Of a stretch of 64,000 bases of DNA, positions 25,337 to 34,447 are shown piece by piece. The stretch lies in assembly GCF_039536245.1 (NCBI RefSeq), contig NZ_BAAAYN010000018.1, forward strand, positions 62,001 through 126,000. Direction: 5' to 3'. Below the pieces are notes generated by a model. That model saw only the letters and a program-made list of their open reading frames with translations. It did not search any database and had not been told where the DNA came from. The position numbers were made by a program, and so were the translations under genes. The DNA is from Cryptosporangium minutisporangium. Lineage in GTDB: Bacteria; Actinomycetota; Actinomycetes; Mycobacteriales; Cryptosporangiaceae. The first letter of the stretch is position 1. The number at the start of each line of letters is the position of its first letter.

Positions 25337-25756
25337 TCAGAAGGGCGGAGGCTCGTCCGGGTCGGCTGCGGAGGCTGCGGGGGCGCGCGTCCCGGCGGGT
25401 GCAGGTCGCGGGATCAACGGAGTGGACCAATCGGTCGGTTCACGGCCCGGGTAGAAGCCGGTGTCGTGGACGGGCGCGTCCACCGTGTAGCTGTGGCCGG
25501 CAGGGCTGGTCCAGGTGCACGATCCGGTAACCGGGTCGTGGACGAGGTCCCAGCCGGCTTCGTCTTTGGCGCGGTGATGGCGTCGACAGAGCGGCACGAG
25601 GTTGGTGGCGCTAGTAGGGCCGCCGTCGACGCGCCGGACGTTGTGGTCGAGGTCGCAGCGGTAGGACGGCTGCGAGCAGCCGGGGAACATGCAGGTCGGG
25701 TGCGCCGCGCGGACGAGGTCGGCCCGAGAAGAATGGTGGATAGCCGCGACGACCGG
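25337..25756 (-). pseudogene. Truncated 13E12-type HNH endonuclease (C-terminal remnant)
   Basis: The translation ending at 25337 matches the HNH end of the intact gene at 61012-62580: CMFPGCSQPSYRCDLDHNVR, then NLVPLCRRHHRAKDEAGW and SPAGHSYTV are nearly identical. Homology reaches only to about 25735 (RADLVRAAHPTC); the large DUF222 part is missing, and a stop lies in frame at about 25816 with no good start. It is therefore a decayed fragment, although an internal ATG at 25690 could express an HNH mini-protein of 117 residues. Confidence 0.75.
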
Positions 25757-25852
25757 CGCCCAGCTGCTAGACGACGATCGCCCGCGGCGTGTGGGACGTG
25801 CATACCCTCTCGATCACGGTCGAGTGCAGCGCGCATTCACTAGAGTCGCCAC

Positions 25853-26686
25853 GTGATCGCTCCCCCGCCCGCGACGCTCGTGCGGCGGAGCCGCATCACC
25901 GCGGTGGTGTGCGCCGCGGTAGGGGTGACCACCGCGTTCTGGGCGGCGAGGCGAGGCTGGGATCCCCCGGCGACGCTGATCGCTCACGCCCTACCGGTCG
26001 TGCTCGCGGCCGCGCACCAGGCCGCGTTCCGGCGGCTCCGGTGGCGGTCCCGGACCCTGCCGAAGGCGTTCCTTCTGCGTACCCACGACGGGACGCCGGT
26101 GCTCGCGACGCCCCGCCCGCAGGCACCGCACGGCGCAGGGCTGATCCTGTGCATCAGCCTGGTTGGCGCCCGCATCGGCAACACCTGGCCGAATCCGGCG
26201 ATGGACGCGGCGGGGCTGGCGGTCGCGGTGTTCCTCGTCGTGCGATGGGCGGGGCCCGCGTTTCTTCGGCCGTACCTTGAATTGGACGCGGACGGTCTGC
26301 GCGTCGGTGTCTTCCGGCCGCGGCTGATTCCCTGGGACGCGATCGGGCCGGACAGTCCCGCGGACCCCGCCCCCGGCGCTCGGGACCTGCCCCTTCCGGT
26401 AACCCCCTCGGCCCCCGAGGATCCCGAGGCCCCCGGACGAATCGAGGATCCCAAGGGATCCCAGAACCCCGAACGAACCCAGCACTCTGAACGAACCCAG
26501 AACCCCGAACGAACCGACGACCCTGCGAGCACCGACGCCTGGGACTGGGTCTGGATCGACCTGCGAGCCGTCGCCACCGACCACACTCTGGTCGCCGCGG
26601 CGATCCGGTACTACCGCGCGAACCCGGACGCGCGCGCCGGCATCGGTACCGAAGCCGGCCACGCCCAGCTGCTCACGAGCCGCTGA
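25853..26686 (+). CDS. Hypothetical membrane protein with repeat-rich linker
   Basis: A 277-residue protein from GTG 25853. Hydrophobic segments at about 15-32, 42-55, 96-110 and 120-135, then a PH-like stretch (YLELDADGLRVGVFRPRLIPW) typical of small membrane-bound domains. Between about 185 and 225 lies a charged low-complexity region with repeated Asn-Pro-Glu-Arg-Thr units. No family assigned. The end converges on lutC and overlaps it by 14 bp. Confidence 0.6.
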   Translation: MIAPPPATLVRRSRITAVVCAAVGVTTAFWAARRGWDPPATLIAHALPVVLAAAHQAAFRRLRWRSRTLPKAFLLRTHDGTPVLATPRPQAPHGAGLILCISLVGARIGNTWPNPAMDAAGLAVAVFLVVRWAGPAFLRPYLELDADGLRVGVFRPRLIPWDAIGPDSPADPAPGARDLPLPVTPSAPEDPEAPGRIEDPKGSQNPERTQHSERTQNPERTDDPASTDAWDWVWIDLRAVATDHTLVAAAIRYYRANPDARAGIGTEAGHAQLLTSR

Positions 26687-27320
26687 CCACGATCACTTCC
26701 AGCGTCCGCGGGCCGTGCACGCCCTCGACCCGGTTGAGCTCGATATCGCTGGTGGCCGACGGACCGCTGATCCAGGTCTGCGGACGGGTGGCGTCCAGGC
26801 GCCGCACAGCGGCGGGGACGGCGTCGACGACCTGGTCCGCGGCGACCACGCACAGGTGGTAGTCCGGCACCAGCGACAGCGCCCGCCGCCCCTGGCCGGG
26901 TCCGGCGTCCAGCACGATCGTGCCGGTCGCGACGATCGCCACCGCGCCCCCGGTGATCACCCCGTCGGTGGCATCCAGATCCCGCGACCCGAGAGCCGGG
27001 GAGTCCGCAACGAACTCGACGGATGCCGTCGGCACGTCGCGAATCCACTCCTCCGGCAAGCCCGAGGGAACCACCAGCCGCCGCACGCCGCGATCGGCCA
27101 GTGCCGCCGCGACCGTGGCCGCCAGTCCGGCCGGGTCGGTGCGGCGAACCGTCGCCTTGTAGTCCTCCAGCCGCTCGACCAGCAGGTCGAGGTCGACCTC
27201 GGCGGACGCCACCCCGCCCGCGCCGTGGTACTCGCGGGGCACCGGGCCGACGCCCCGGCCCGGGTGCTCGTCCACCGCGGCCCGCAGCCGGGCGAAGATC
27301 TCGTCCTTGGCGCTGGTCAC
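26673..27320 (-). CDS. lutC: Lactate utilization protein C
   Basis: A 215-residue LUD-domain (DUF162) protein: GVRRLVVPSGLPEEW, TGGAVAIVATGTIVLDAG, LVPDYHLCVV and TWISGPSATSDIELNRVEGVH are typical of LutC/YkgG. It forms the L-lactate oxidation complex with LutA and LutB. GTG 27320 overlaps the lutB stop as GTGA. Last gene of the rha-lut transcript. Confidence 0.93.
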   Translation of the reverse strand: MTSAKDEIFARLRAAVDEHPGRGVGPVPREYHGAGGVASAEVDLDLLVERLEDYKATVRRTDPAGLAATVAAALADRGVRRLVVPSGLPEEWIRDVPTASVEFVADSPALGSRDLDATDGVITGGAVAIVATGTIVLDAGPGQGRRALSLVPDYHLCVVAADQVVDAVPAAVRRLDATRPQTWISGPSATSDIELNRVEGVHGPRTLEVIVVSGS

Positions 27321-28852
27321 GACGGCTCCCCCGTGGTCAGCTCCGGATCCGGCGGTGGGCTCGGCGTCGTGGTGGGTGGCCCGGCCCGGCGGGACTTCTT
27401 CCACCAGGCGCGGAAGCTCTGCTTCGGGACCACAGGCGCGTCCCGGGCCGACGTCCAGCCGCCGATCACCGGACCGGGCAACGCTCCGATGCGACCACGC
27501 TTGCCGCCGAGCGGCGCCGAGCCGGCCCATCCCGCCTTCTGCGCGGCGGCCAGACGCGAAGGCTTCTCGAACACCCAGCCGAGCGCCTTCATCGCCAGCT
27601 GCTCGGCGGTCGGCACCTTCTTCTCCCGCTTGGCGTCGACCGCGGCGGCGCGCAGGTGGACGAGCACCTCCGGGATGTCGATCCGGACCGGGCACGCCTC
27701 GAAACACGCCCCGCAGAGCGTCGACGCGTAGGGCAAGGTCGTGTTCACGTCCGCGTGCGCGCCGAATCCGGTGAGCATCGGCGACAGGATCGCGCCGATC
27801 GGCCCCGGGTACACCGAGCCGTACGCGTGCCCGCCGACCCGCTCGTACACCGGGCACACGTTCAGGCACGCCGAGCACCGGATGCAGCGCAGCGCCTGGC
27901 GTCCGATCTCGTCCGCGAGCACCCGCGTCCGGCCGTTGTCGATGAGCACGACGTGCACGTCCGACGGGCCGTCGCCCTCGGTGACACCGGTCCAGAACGA
28001 GGTGTACGGGTTCATCCGCTCCCCCGTCGACGACCGGGGCAGCAGCTGCAGGAACACCTCGAGGTCCTGCCAGGTCGGCAGCAGCTTCTCGATACCGACC
28101 ACGGAGATCAGCGTCTTCGGCAGCGTCAGGCACATCCGGCCGTTGCCCTCGGACTCGACGACGCAGAGCGTGCCGGTGTCCGCGATCGCGAAGTTCGCGC
28201 CGGAGATCGCCACGGTCGCGTCGAGGAACTGCTCGCGCAGGTAGGTGCGGGCAGCCCCGGCGAGGTCGGCGGGGCGGTCGGAGAGGCTCGGGTCGACGCC
28301 CGGGATCTCCCGCTTGAAGATCTCCCGGATCTCCGCCCGGTTCCGGTGGATCGCCGGCACCAGGATGTGCGACGGCTGGTCGTGGCCCAGTTGGACGATG
28401 AGCTCGGCGAGGTCGGTCTCGCGAGCGGTGATTCCGGCGGCCTCCAGGACCTCGTTGAGCTCGATCTCCTGGGTGGCCATCGACTTGACCTTGAGCACGT
28501 GCTTCGCGCCGGCGTCCTGCACCAGGCCGGTGACGATCCGCCCGGCCTCGTCCGCGTCCCGGGCCCAGTGGACCACCCCGCCCGCAGCGGTGAACGCCGC
28601 CTCGAACTGATCGAGCAGCGCAGGCAGGTCGTACAGAACCTGATCCTTGATCGCCGCACCGGCCAGCCGCAGCTGCTCCCAGTCGTCGAGCTCACCGACG
28701 ACCGCGGCGCGCTTGCCGCGGATCGTGCCGGTGGCCTTCCGCAGGTTGGCGCGCTGCTGGTCGTTGCTGAGCGCCTTGCGTGCCTCGCCGGGGAACGGTC
28801 GCCCGTGCAGGTGCCCCTGGCCGACGGGAGGCATCCCGAGGAAGGTACTCAT
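27317..28852 (-). CDS. lutB: Lactate utilization iron-sulfur protein B
   Basis: A 511-residue iron-sulfur protein. An N-terminal LUD domain contains KSMATQEIELNEVLEAAG and GANFAIADTGTLCVVESEGN. Two 4Fe-4S motifs follow, CIRCSACLNVCPV and CGACFEACPV. A Pro-rich tail ends the protein. It passes electrons during oxidation of L-lactate to pyruvate. Coupled on both sides: start overlaps lutA stop, stop overlaps lutC start. Confidence 0.95.
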   Translation of the reverse strand: MSTFLGMPPVGQGHLHGRPFPGEARKALSNDQQRANLRKATGTIRGKRAAVVGELDDWEQLRLAGAAIKDQVLYDLPALLDQFEAAFTAAGGVVHWARDADEAGRIVTGLVQDAGAKHVLKVKSMATQEIELNEVLEAAGITARETDLAELIVQLGHDQPSHILVPAIHRNRAEIREIFKREIPGVDPSLSDRPADLAGAARTYLREQFLDATVAISGANFAIADTGTLCVVESEGNGRMCLTLPKTLISVVGIEKLLPTWQDLEVFLQLLPRSSTGERMNPYTSFWTGVTEGDGPSDVHVVLIDNGRTRVLADEIGRQALRCIRCSACLNVCPVYERVGGHAYGSVYPGPIGAILSPMLTGFGAHADVNTTLPYASTLCGACFEACPVRIDIPEVLVHLRAAAVDAKREKKVPTAEQLAMKALGWVFEKPSRLAAAQKAGWAGSAPLGGKRGRIGALPGPVIGGWTSARDAPVVPKQSFRAWWKKSRRAGPPTTTPSPPPDPELTTGEPS

Positions 28853-29589
28853 GAGTGCACTCCGTACGGATCGTCCTCGGTGGACGCGAGGATCTCGGCC
28901 AGATGCAGGGTGCCGACGCCGGTCCGCAGCCGGGACAGCCCGCCGCCGATGTGCATCAGGCAGGAGTTGTCACCGGCCGTGCAGACCTCGGCCCCGGTAT
29001 CCAGGACGTGCCGGACCTTGTCGGCGAGCATCGCGGTCGACGTCTCGGCGTTCTTCACCGCGAACGTGCCGCCGAACCCGCAGCACTCCTCGGCGCCGCT
29101 CAGCTCGAGCAGCTCCAGGCCGCGTACGTTGCGCAGCAACCGCAGCGGCTTGTCGTCGACGTGCAGCATCCGCAGCGAGTGGCAGGTCGGGTGGTACGTG
29201 ACGCGGTGCGGGAAGTACGCCCCGACGTCCTCGACCTTCGCGACGTCGATCAGGAACTCACTGAGCTCGTACACCCGCGGCCCGACGCTGCTCAGCGACG
29301 GATCGCCGGCCACCTCGGCGAGCCGCGGATAGAAGTGCCGCACCATCCCGGCGCACGACCCCGACGGCGCGACCACCGCGTCGTACTCGCCGAACACGTC
29401 GACGAAGTTCCGCGCCAGCGGGATCGCTTCCCGCTGATAACCGGTGTTGAAGTGCATCTGGCCGCAGCAGGTCTGAGCCAGCGGGAACTCCACCGTGTGC
29501 CCCAACCGCTCCAGCAGCCGGACCACCGCCTTGCCGGTCTCCGGGAAGACGGTGTCGTTGAAGCACGTCAGGAACAGGGCAACACGCAT
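28849..29589 (-). CDS. lutA: Lactate utilization protein A
   Basis: A 246-residue protein with two CCG (Cys-rich) domains: AQTCCGQMHFNTGY in the first and SGAEECCGFGGTFAVKN in the second, as in LutA and glycolate oxidase GlcF. With LutB and LutC it oxidises L-lactate. It begins only 12 bp after the rhamnulokinase stop, so it is read from the rhamnose promoter unless an internal promoter exists. That fits the aldolase/dehydrogenase fusion upstream, which would make L-lactate. Confidence 0.94.
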   Translation of the reverse strand: MRVALFLTCFNDTVFPETGKAVVRLLERLGHTVEFPLAQTCCGQMHFNTGYQREAIPLARNFVDVFGEYDAVVAPSGSCAGMVRHFYPRLAEVAGDPSLSSVGPRVYELSEFLIDVAKVEDVGAYFPHRVTYHPTCHSLRMLHVDDKPLRLLRNVRGLELLELSGAEECCGFGGTFAVKNAETSTAMLADKVRHVLDTGAEVCTAGDNSCLMHIGGGLSRLRTGVGTLHLAEILASTEDDPYGVHS

Positions 29590-29601
29590 CGTGATACCAG
29601 C

Positions 29602-31071
29602 TCACACCTTCGCAGCGGTCGACGCCAGTCGACTGGCCAGACTGTCCCAGTCGATACCGGGTCGCGGTTCGTAGCACACCGTCGCCTGGGTGGCGGCGAG
29701 CAGACGCCGGGCGTCCGCCAGGTCGGCGACCAGCCCGGCGGCACGGGCCTGGACCAGCAGGTTGCCCAGCGCGGTCGCCTCGACCGGGCCGGCCACCACC
29801 GGCAGGCCGGTCGCGTCGGCGGTCAGCTGGCACAGCAGCGCGTTCCGCGCGCCGCCGCCGACCGCGTGGACGACGTCGACCGCGTGATCGGCCAGCGCCA
29901 TGGCCTCCCGGATCGTGCGGCGGAACGCCAGCGCCAGGCTGTCCAGGATGCAGCGGACGATCTCGTCCGGCGCGGACGGCACCGGCTGGCCGGTCTCCCG
30001 GGCGTACGCGGCGATCCGGGACGGCATGTCGCCGGGCGGCAGGAAGCGGGCGTCGTCCACCTCGATGACGGTCCGGCCGGCCGGTACTCCGGCGGCGTCG
30101 GCGAGCAACGTCGGGAGGTCGGCGGGCCGGCCCTCGCGCTCCCACCAGCGCACCGACTCCTGCAGCAGCCAGAGCCCCATCACGTTCCGCAGGTAGCGGA
30201 CCGTTCCGTCGATCCCGGCCTCGTTGGTGAAGTTGGCTTCCCGGCTGGCCTCGCTCAGCACCGGACGGTCGAGTTCCAGCCCGGCCAGCCCCCAGGTACC
30301 GCAGGAGATGTACGCGAACCGGTCGCCGACCGCCGGGACACCGATCACCGCCGACGCGGTGTCGTGCGACGCCACCGCGACGACCGGAGCATCGAAGCCG
30401 ACCTCGGCCGCGACGTCCGCCCGGAACCGCCCGAGCAAGTCCCCGGGCTGGCGCAGCGACGGCAGCAGCTCCGGCCGGAGGCCCAACGACGAGGCCAGGT
30501 CGACGTCCCAGGTCCGGTCGTGGACGTCGAGCAGCTGGGTGGTCGACGCGTTGGTGACCTCCGCGCCGATCGCACCGGTGAGCCAGTAGCCGATCAGGTC
30601 CGGCACCAGCAGCAGGCGGTCGGCCGTCCGGTACGCCGCCGTGTCCCGTGCGGCGACCAGCTGGTAGATCGTGTTGAACGGCAAGATCTGCAGGCCGGTG
30701 CGCTGGTAGAGCGCGTCGGCACCGAGTTGGCCGTTGATCGTCTCGGCCACGCCGTCGGTACGGCCGTCCCGGTAGTGCACCGGAGCCGACAGCAACGCGC
30801 CGTCGGCGTCCAGCAGGCCGTAGTCGACAGCCCAGGAGTCGACGCCGACGCTGACCGGCGTGCCGTGGTCGCGGCCGAGGAACCGCAGGCCGCGCAGGAT
30901 CTCGGTGTAGAGCCCGGCGATGTTCCAATGCAGTGTCCCGGCCAGGCGCACCGGCTCGTTGACGAACCGGTGCGCCTCGGTCAGCTCCACTGTGTCCGGC
31001 CCGACCCGGCCGGCCACGACGCGCCCGGAGGACGCGCCGAGGTCGACCGCGGCGAACAGCGTCGGGCTCAT
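29602..31071 (-). CDS. rhaB: Rhamnulokinase
   Basis: A 489-residue FGGY-type kinase that phosphorylates L-rhamnulose at C1. ATP and sugar motifs: AAVDLGASSGRVVAG at the N-terminus, VGVDSWAVDYGLLD, VASHDTASAV and HAVGGGARNALLCQ. ATG 31071 overlaps the stop of the upstream aldolase/dehydrogenase gene by 4 bp. Length is normal for RhaB. Confidence 0.95.
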   Translation of the reverse strand: MSPTLFAAVDLGASSGRVVAGRVGPDTVELTEAHRFVNEPVRLAGTLHWNIAGLYTEILRGLRFLGRDHGTPVSVGVDSWAVDYGLLDADGALLSAPVHYRDGRTDGVAETINGQLGADALYQRTGLQILPFNTIYQLVAARDTAAYRTADRLLLVPDLIGYWLTGAIGAEVTNASTTQLLDVHDRTWDVDLASSLGLRPELLPSLRQPGDLLGRFRADVAAEVGFDAPVVAVASHDTASAVIGVPAVGDRFAYISCGTWGLAGLELDRPVLSEASREANFTNEAGIDGTVRYLRNVMGLWLLQESVRWWEREGRPADLPTLLADAAGVPAGRTVIEVDDARFLPPGDMPSRIAAYARETGQPVPSAPDEIVRCILDSLALAFRRTIREAMALADHAVDVVHAVGGGARNALLCQLTADATGLPVVAGPVEATALGNLLVQARAAGLVADLADARRLLAATQATVCYEPRPGIDWDSLASRLASTAAKV

Positions 31072-33137
31072 CGCAAGAACGCTGCCGCGACGCCGGCGTC
31101 GACCGGAACGTGCAGGCCGGTGGTGTGCGTCAGCTCGCCGCCGACCAGCGCGAACGCCGCGTTCGCGACGTGCTCCGGCAGCACCTCCCGCTTGAGCAGC
31201 GTCCGCTGGGCGTAGAACTTGCCCAGGTCTTCCTCCGGGACGCCGTAGACGGCGGCCCGGGAGGCGCCCCAGCCACCGGCGAAGATGCCGGAGCCGCGGA
31301 CGACACCGTCGGGGTTGATGCCGTTGACCCGGATGCCGTGCTCGCCCAGCTCGGCCGCGAGCAGCCGGACCTGGTGCGCCTGGTCGGCCTTGGCCGCCGA
31401 GTAAGCGACGTTGTTCGGGCCCGCGAAGACCGAGTTCTTCGACGAAATGTAGAGGATGTCGCCGCCCATCTTCTGAGCGGTCATCACCCGTGCGGCCTCC
31501 TTGGAGACCAGGAACGAGCCCTTCGCCAAGACGTCGTGGAGCAGGTCCCAGTCGGCCTCGCTGGTCTCGGCGAGCGGCTTGGAGATCGACAGGCCCGCGT
31601 TGTTGACGACCAGGTCGACGCCGCCGAACGCGAGCGCGGCGGCGTCGAAGGCGGCCTTCACTCCGGCGGCGTCGGTGACGTTCGCAGCCACCCCGACGGC
31701 CACATCGGACGAGCCCAGCTCTTCGGCGGCCGCGGCGGCCTTGGCAGCGTCCAGGTCCGCGATGACGACGCAGGCGCCCTCAGCCGCGAACCGGGCCGCG
31801 ATCGCCTTGCCGATGCCCGACGCCGCACCGGTGACCAGCGCGACCCGCCCGACCAACGGCTTCGGCTTCGGCATCCGCTGGAGCTTGGCCTCTTCGAGGG
31901 CCCAGTACTCGATCCGGAACTTCTCCGACTCCGGGATCGGGGCGTAGGTGGAGATCGCCTCGGCACCGCGCATCACGTTGATCGCGTTGACGTAGAACTC
32001 ACCGGCGACGCGAGCGGTCTGCTTGTTCGCACCGAAGCTGAACATGCCGACGCCCGGCACCAGGACGATCGCCGGGTCGGCGCCGCGGAGGGCGGGGCTG
32101 TCGGCGTCGGCGTGCCGGTCGTAGTAGGCCTGGTACTCCTCGCGGTACTCGGCGTGCAGCTCGGCGAGCCGAGAAACGATCTCCTCGACCGACGCCGTCG
32201 CCGGCAGGTCGACCACCAGCGGGCGGACCTTGGTGCGCAGGAAGTGGTCCGGGCAGGACGTGCCGAGCGCGGCCAGCGGCGCGAGCTTCTCCCGGGCCAG
32301 GAAGTCCAGCACGACGTCGCTGTCGGTGTAGTGCCCGACCTGCGGCTTGTCGGTCGACGCGAGGCCACGGATCACCGGGGCGAGCGCGGCGGCCTTCGCG
32401 TGCCGCTCGTCGTCGGGCAGCGGCTCGAACCCGGCGACGACCGCCCCGAACGGCTCGGTCGAACCCCGGGTAGCGATGAACTCCTCCGCGGTGCGGATGA
32501 TCTCCAGCGAGCGGGCCTCGCACTCCTCGGCGGTCGCGCCCCACGCGGTGATGCCGTGTCCGCCCAGGATGCAGCCGATCGCCTGCGGGTGCGCCTTCTT
32601 CACCGCGGCGATGTCCAGGCCGAGCTGGAAGCCGGGGCGACGCCACGGGATCCAGACGACCTTGTCGCCGAAGCACTCCTTGGTCAGCGCCTCACCGTCG
32701 GCGGCGGTCGCGATCGCGATGCCCGAGTCGGGGTGCAGGTGGTCGACGTGAGCGGCGTCCACCAGGCCGTGCATCGCGGTGTCGATCGACGGCGCGGCGC
32801 CACCCCGGCCGTGCAGGCAGTAGTCGAACGCCGCGACCATCTCGTCCTCGCGCTCGACGCCCGGGTAGACGTCGACGAGCCCGCGCAGCCGGTCCAGGCG
32901 CAGCACCGCCAAGCCGGACTCCTTCAGCGTGCCCAGGTCCCCGCCGGAGCCCTTGACCCAGAGCAGCTCGACCGGACCGCCGGTGACCGGGTCGGTCTCG
33001 GTGCCCTTCGCGGAGGTGTTGCCCCCCGCGTAGTTGGTGTTGCGCGGGTCCGCGCCCAGCCGGTTCGACCGGGCCAGTAGCGCTTCGACCACGCTAGGGG
33101 TCGCCGCCTGGGGGTTCGTGGCCGTCGGACTGGTCAT
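31068..33137 (-). CDS. rhaEW: Bifunctional rhamnulose-1-phosphate aldolase/L-lactaldehyde dehydrogenase (RhaEW type)
   Basis: A 689-residue fusion. Residues 1 to about 430 are a class II aldolase with metal-binding His in VDHLHPDSG and GGHGITAWG; residues from about 430 form an SDR with LVTGAASGIGKAIA, NNAG and Tyr/Lys in VAYSAAKAD. The family is known to cleave rhamnulose 1-phosphate to DHAP and L-lactaldehyde and to oxidise the aldehyde to L-lactate. Start ATG 33137. Two hairpins separate it from rhaI; it is coupled to rhaB. Confidence 0.94.
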   Translation of the reverse strand: MTSPTATNPQAATPSVVEALLARSNRLGADPRNTNYAGGNTSAKGTETDPVTGGPVELLWVKGSGGDLGTLKESGLAVLRLDRLRGLVDVYPGVEREDEMVAAFDYCLHGRGGAAPSIDTAMHGLVDAAHVDHLHPDSGIAIATAADGEALTKECFGDKVVWIPWRRPGFQLGLDIAAVKKAHPQAIGCILGGHGITAWGATAEECEARSLEIIRTAEEFIATRGSTEPFGAVVAGFEPLPDDERHAKAAALAPVIRGLASTDKPQVGHYTDSDVVLDFLAREKLAPLAALGTSCPDHFLRTKVRPLVVDLPATASVEEIVSRLAELHAEYREEYQAYYDRHADADSPALRGADPAIVLVPGVGMFSFGANKQTARVAGEFYVNAINVMRGAEAISTYAPIPESEKFRIEYWALEEAKLQRMPKPKPLVGRVALVTGAASGIGKAIAARFAAEGACVVIADLDAAKAAAAAEELGSSDVAVGVAANVTDAAGVKAAFDAAALAFGGVDLVVNNAGLSISKPLAETSEADWDLLHDVLAKGSFLVSKEAARVMTAQKMGGDILYISSKNSVFAGPNNVAYSAAKADQAHQVRLLAAELGEHGIRVNGINPDGVVRGSGIFAGGWGASRAAVYGVPEEDLGKFYAQRTLLKREVLPEHVANAAFALVGGELTHTTGLHVPVDAGVAAAFLR

Positions 33138-33182
33138 GTTGTTCGACTTCCCTCGCTGTCGGAGTGCGGTGTGACGTCGTTA

Positions 33183-33253
33183 CCGGCTCGGGCGGGGGTT
33201 CCTGGCCGGCCCGCCCGAGCCGGGGCTCAGTTCCCGGCGCGGCGCGCCGGGAA
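33183..33253 (-). repeat. Double hairpin between rhaI and rhaEW
   Basis: Two perfect inverted repeats follow the rhaI stop: TTCCCGGCGC/GCGCCGGGAA (33231-33253, 3-nt loop) and CCGGCTCGGGCGGG/CCCGCCCGAGCCGG (33183-33196 and 33210-33223). They begin about 7 nt after the rhaI stop codon and could act as partial terminator or mRNA-stabilising structure inside the operon. Confidence 0.65.
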
Positions 33254-33260
33254 AGCGGGG

Positions 33261-34436
33261 TCAGGCGCCCCAGCCAGCTTGCTGACCGCCCACGCGGTCC
33301 GTGACGATCTGCTCGGCGTAGCCGGAGCGCTTGTACGCGGCCATCGGGTCCGGGTCGCGGCCCTTGGCCGCCCGCAGTTCGGCGAGCATCGGACGGACGT
33401 CGGTGTTGTAGGCGTCCATGAACACCGCGTTGGCGCCGAGCACGTCGCCCTCGGCCTGGGCCGCGGCCAGCGCGTCCCGGTCAACCAGTAACGCCTTCGC
33501 GGTGGCCTCCTGGACGTTCATCACCGAGCGGATCTGGCCGGGGATCTTCGGCTCGATGTTGTGGCACTGGTCGAGCATGAACGCGATCTCGTCGAGCGCA
33601 CCGGGGTCGCGGTCGAAGCCGCCGCCGCGCAGCACCTCGAACAGGATGCGGAACAGCTGGAACGGGTCCGCCGCACCGACCATCAGGTCGTCGTCGGCGT
33701 AGAAGCGGGAGTTGAAGTCGAACGCGCCGAGCTTGTTCGCCCGCAGCAGGAACGCGACGATGAACTCGATGTTGGTCGAAGGGGCGTGATGTCCGGTGTC
33801 GACACAGACCACGGCCCGCTCGCCCAGCGCCAGCGTGTGCGCGTAGGCAGTGCCCCAGTCCGGGACATCGGTGGCGTAGAACGCCGGCTCGAACAGCTTG
33901 TACTCCAGCAACATCCGCTGGTGGTCGCCGAGCCGGGCGTAGACCTCGGCGAGCGCCTCCGCGAGCCGGTCCTGCCGGGCGCGGATGTCGTCCTGGCCCG
34001 GGTAGTTGATGCCGTCGGAGAACCAGAGCTTCAGGTCCCGCGAGCCGGTGGCGTCCATGACGTCGACGCACTCGAGCAGGTGGTCGGTCGCCTTCCGGCG
34101 GACGCGGGGGTCCGGGTTGGTGACGCTGCCCAGCATGTAGTCGTCGTCCTGGAACACGTTCGAGTTGATCGTGCCGATCGCGACGCCCTGGTCCTTGGCG
34201 TGGCGGGCCAGGTCGGCGTAGTCGGAGACCTTGTCCCACGGGATGTGCAGCGCGACCGTCGGGGCGGCACCGGTGTACTTGTGCACCTGGGCGGCGTCGG
34301 CGATCTTCTCGTACGGGTCGCGCGGGACGCCGGCCTGGGCGAACACCTTGAACCGGGTCCCCGAGTTGCCGAACGCCCACGAAGGCAGCTCGATGTGCTG
34401 GCTGTTGAGTACTTCAGTGACTCGAGGGTCCGTCAT
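33261..34436 (-). CDS. rhaI: L-rhamnose isomerase
   Basis: A 391-residue TIM-barrel isomerase of the Pseudomonas RhaI type (not the E. coli RhaA type). Characteristic segments: LWFSDGINYPGQDDIRARQD, LLEYKLFEPAFYATDVPDWG, VCVDTGHHAPSTNIEFIV and FDFNSRFYADDDLMVG, which carry the metal-binding Glu, Asp and His residues. It converts L-rhamnose to L-rhamnulose. ATG 34436 lies 11 bp after rhaM. Confidence 0.95.
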   Translation of the reverse strand: MTDPRVTEVLNSQHIELPSWAFGNSGTRFKVFAQAGVPRDPYEKIADAAQVHKYTGAAPTVALHIPWDKVSDYADLARHAKDQGVAIGTINSNVFQDDDYMLGSVTNPDPRVRRKATDHLLECVDVMDATGSRDLKLWFSDGINYPGQDDIRARQDRLAEALAEVYARLGDHQRMLLEYKLFEPAFYATDVPDWGTAYAHTLALGERAVVCVDTGHHAPSTNIEFIVAFLLRANKLGAFDFNSRFYADDDLMVGAADPFQLFRILFEVLRGGGFDRDPGALDEIAFMLDQCHNIEPKIPGQIRSVMNVQEATAKALLVDRDALAAAQAEGDVLGANAVFMDAYNTDVRPMLAELRAAKGRDPDPMAAYKRSGYAEQIVTDRVGGQQAGWGA

Positions 34437-34447
34437 GGCGCGTTCTT

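Noticed and set aside
26673-28133. Extended lutC frame to 486 residues
   Set aside because: The upstream part is a shadow frame of lutB; GTG 27320 with a 4-bp overlap gives a normal 215-residue LutC.
27023-29332. Long plus-strand open frames opposite lutB and lutA
   Set aside because: Low-complexity shadow frames; the minus strand encodes complete LutA and LutB with Cys clusters.
31110-33080. Plus-strand frame opposite the aldolase/dehydrogenase gene
   Set aside because: Arg/Asp/Val-rich antisense shadow without any recognisable domain.
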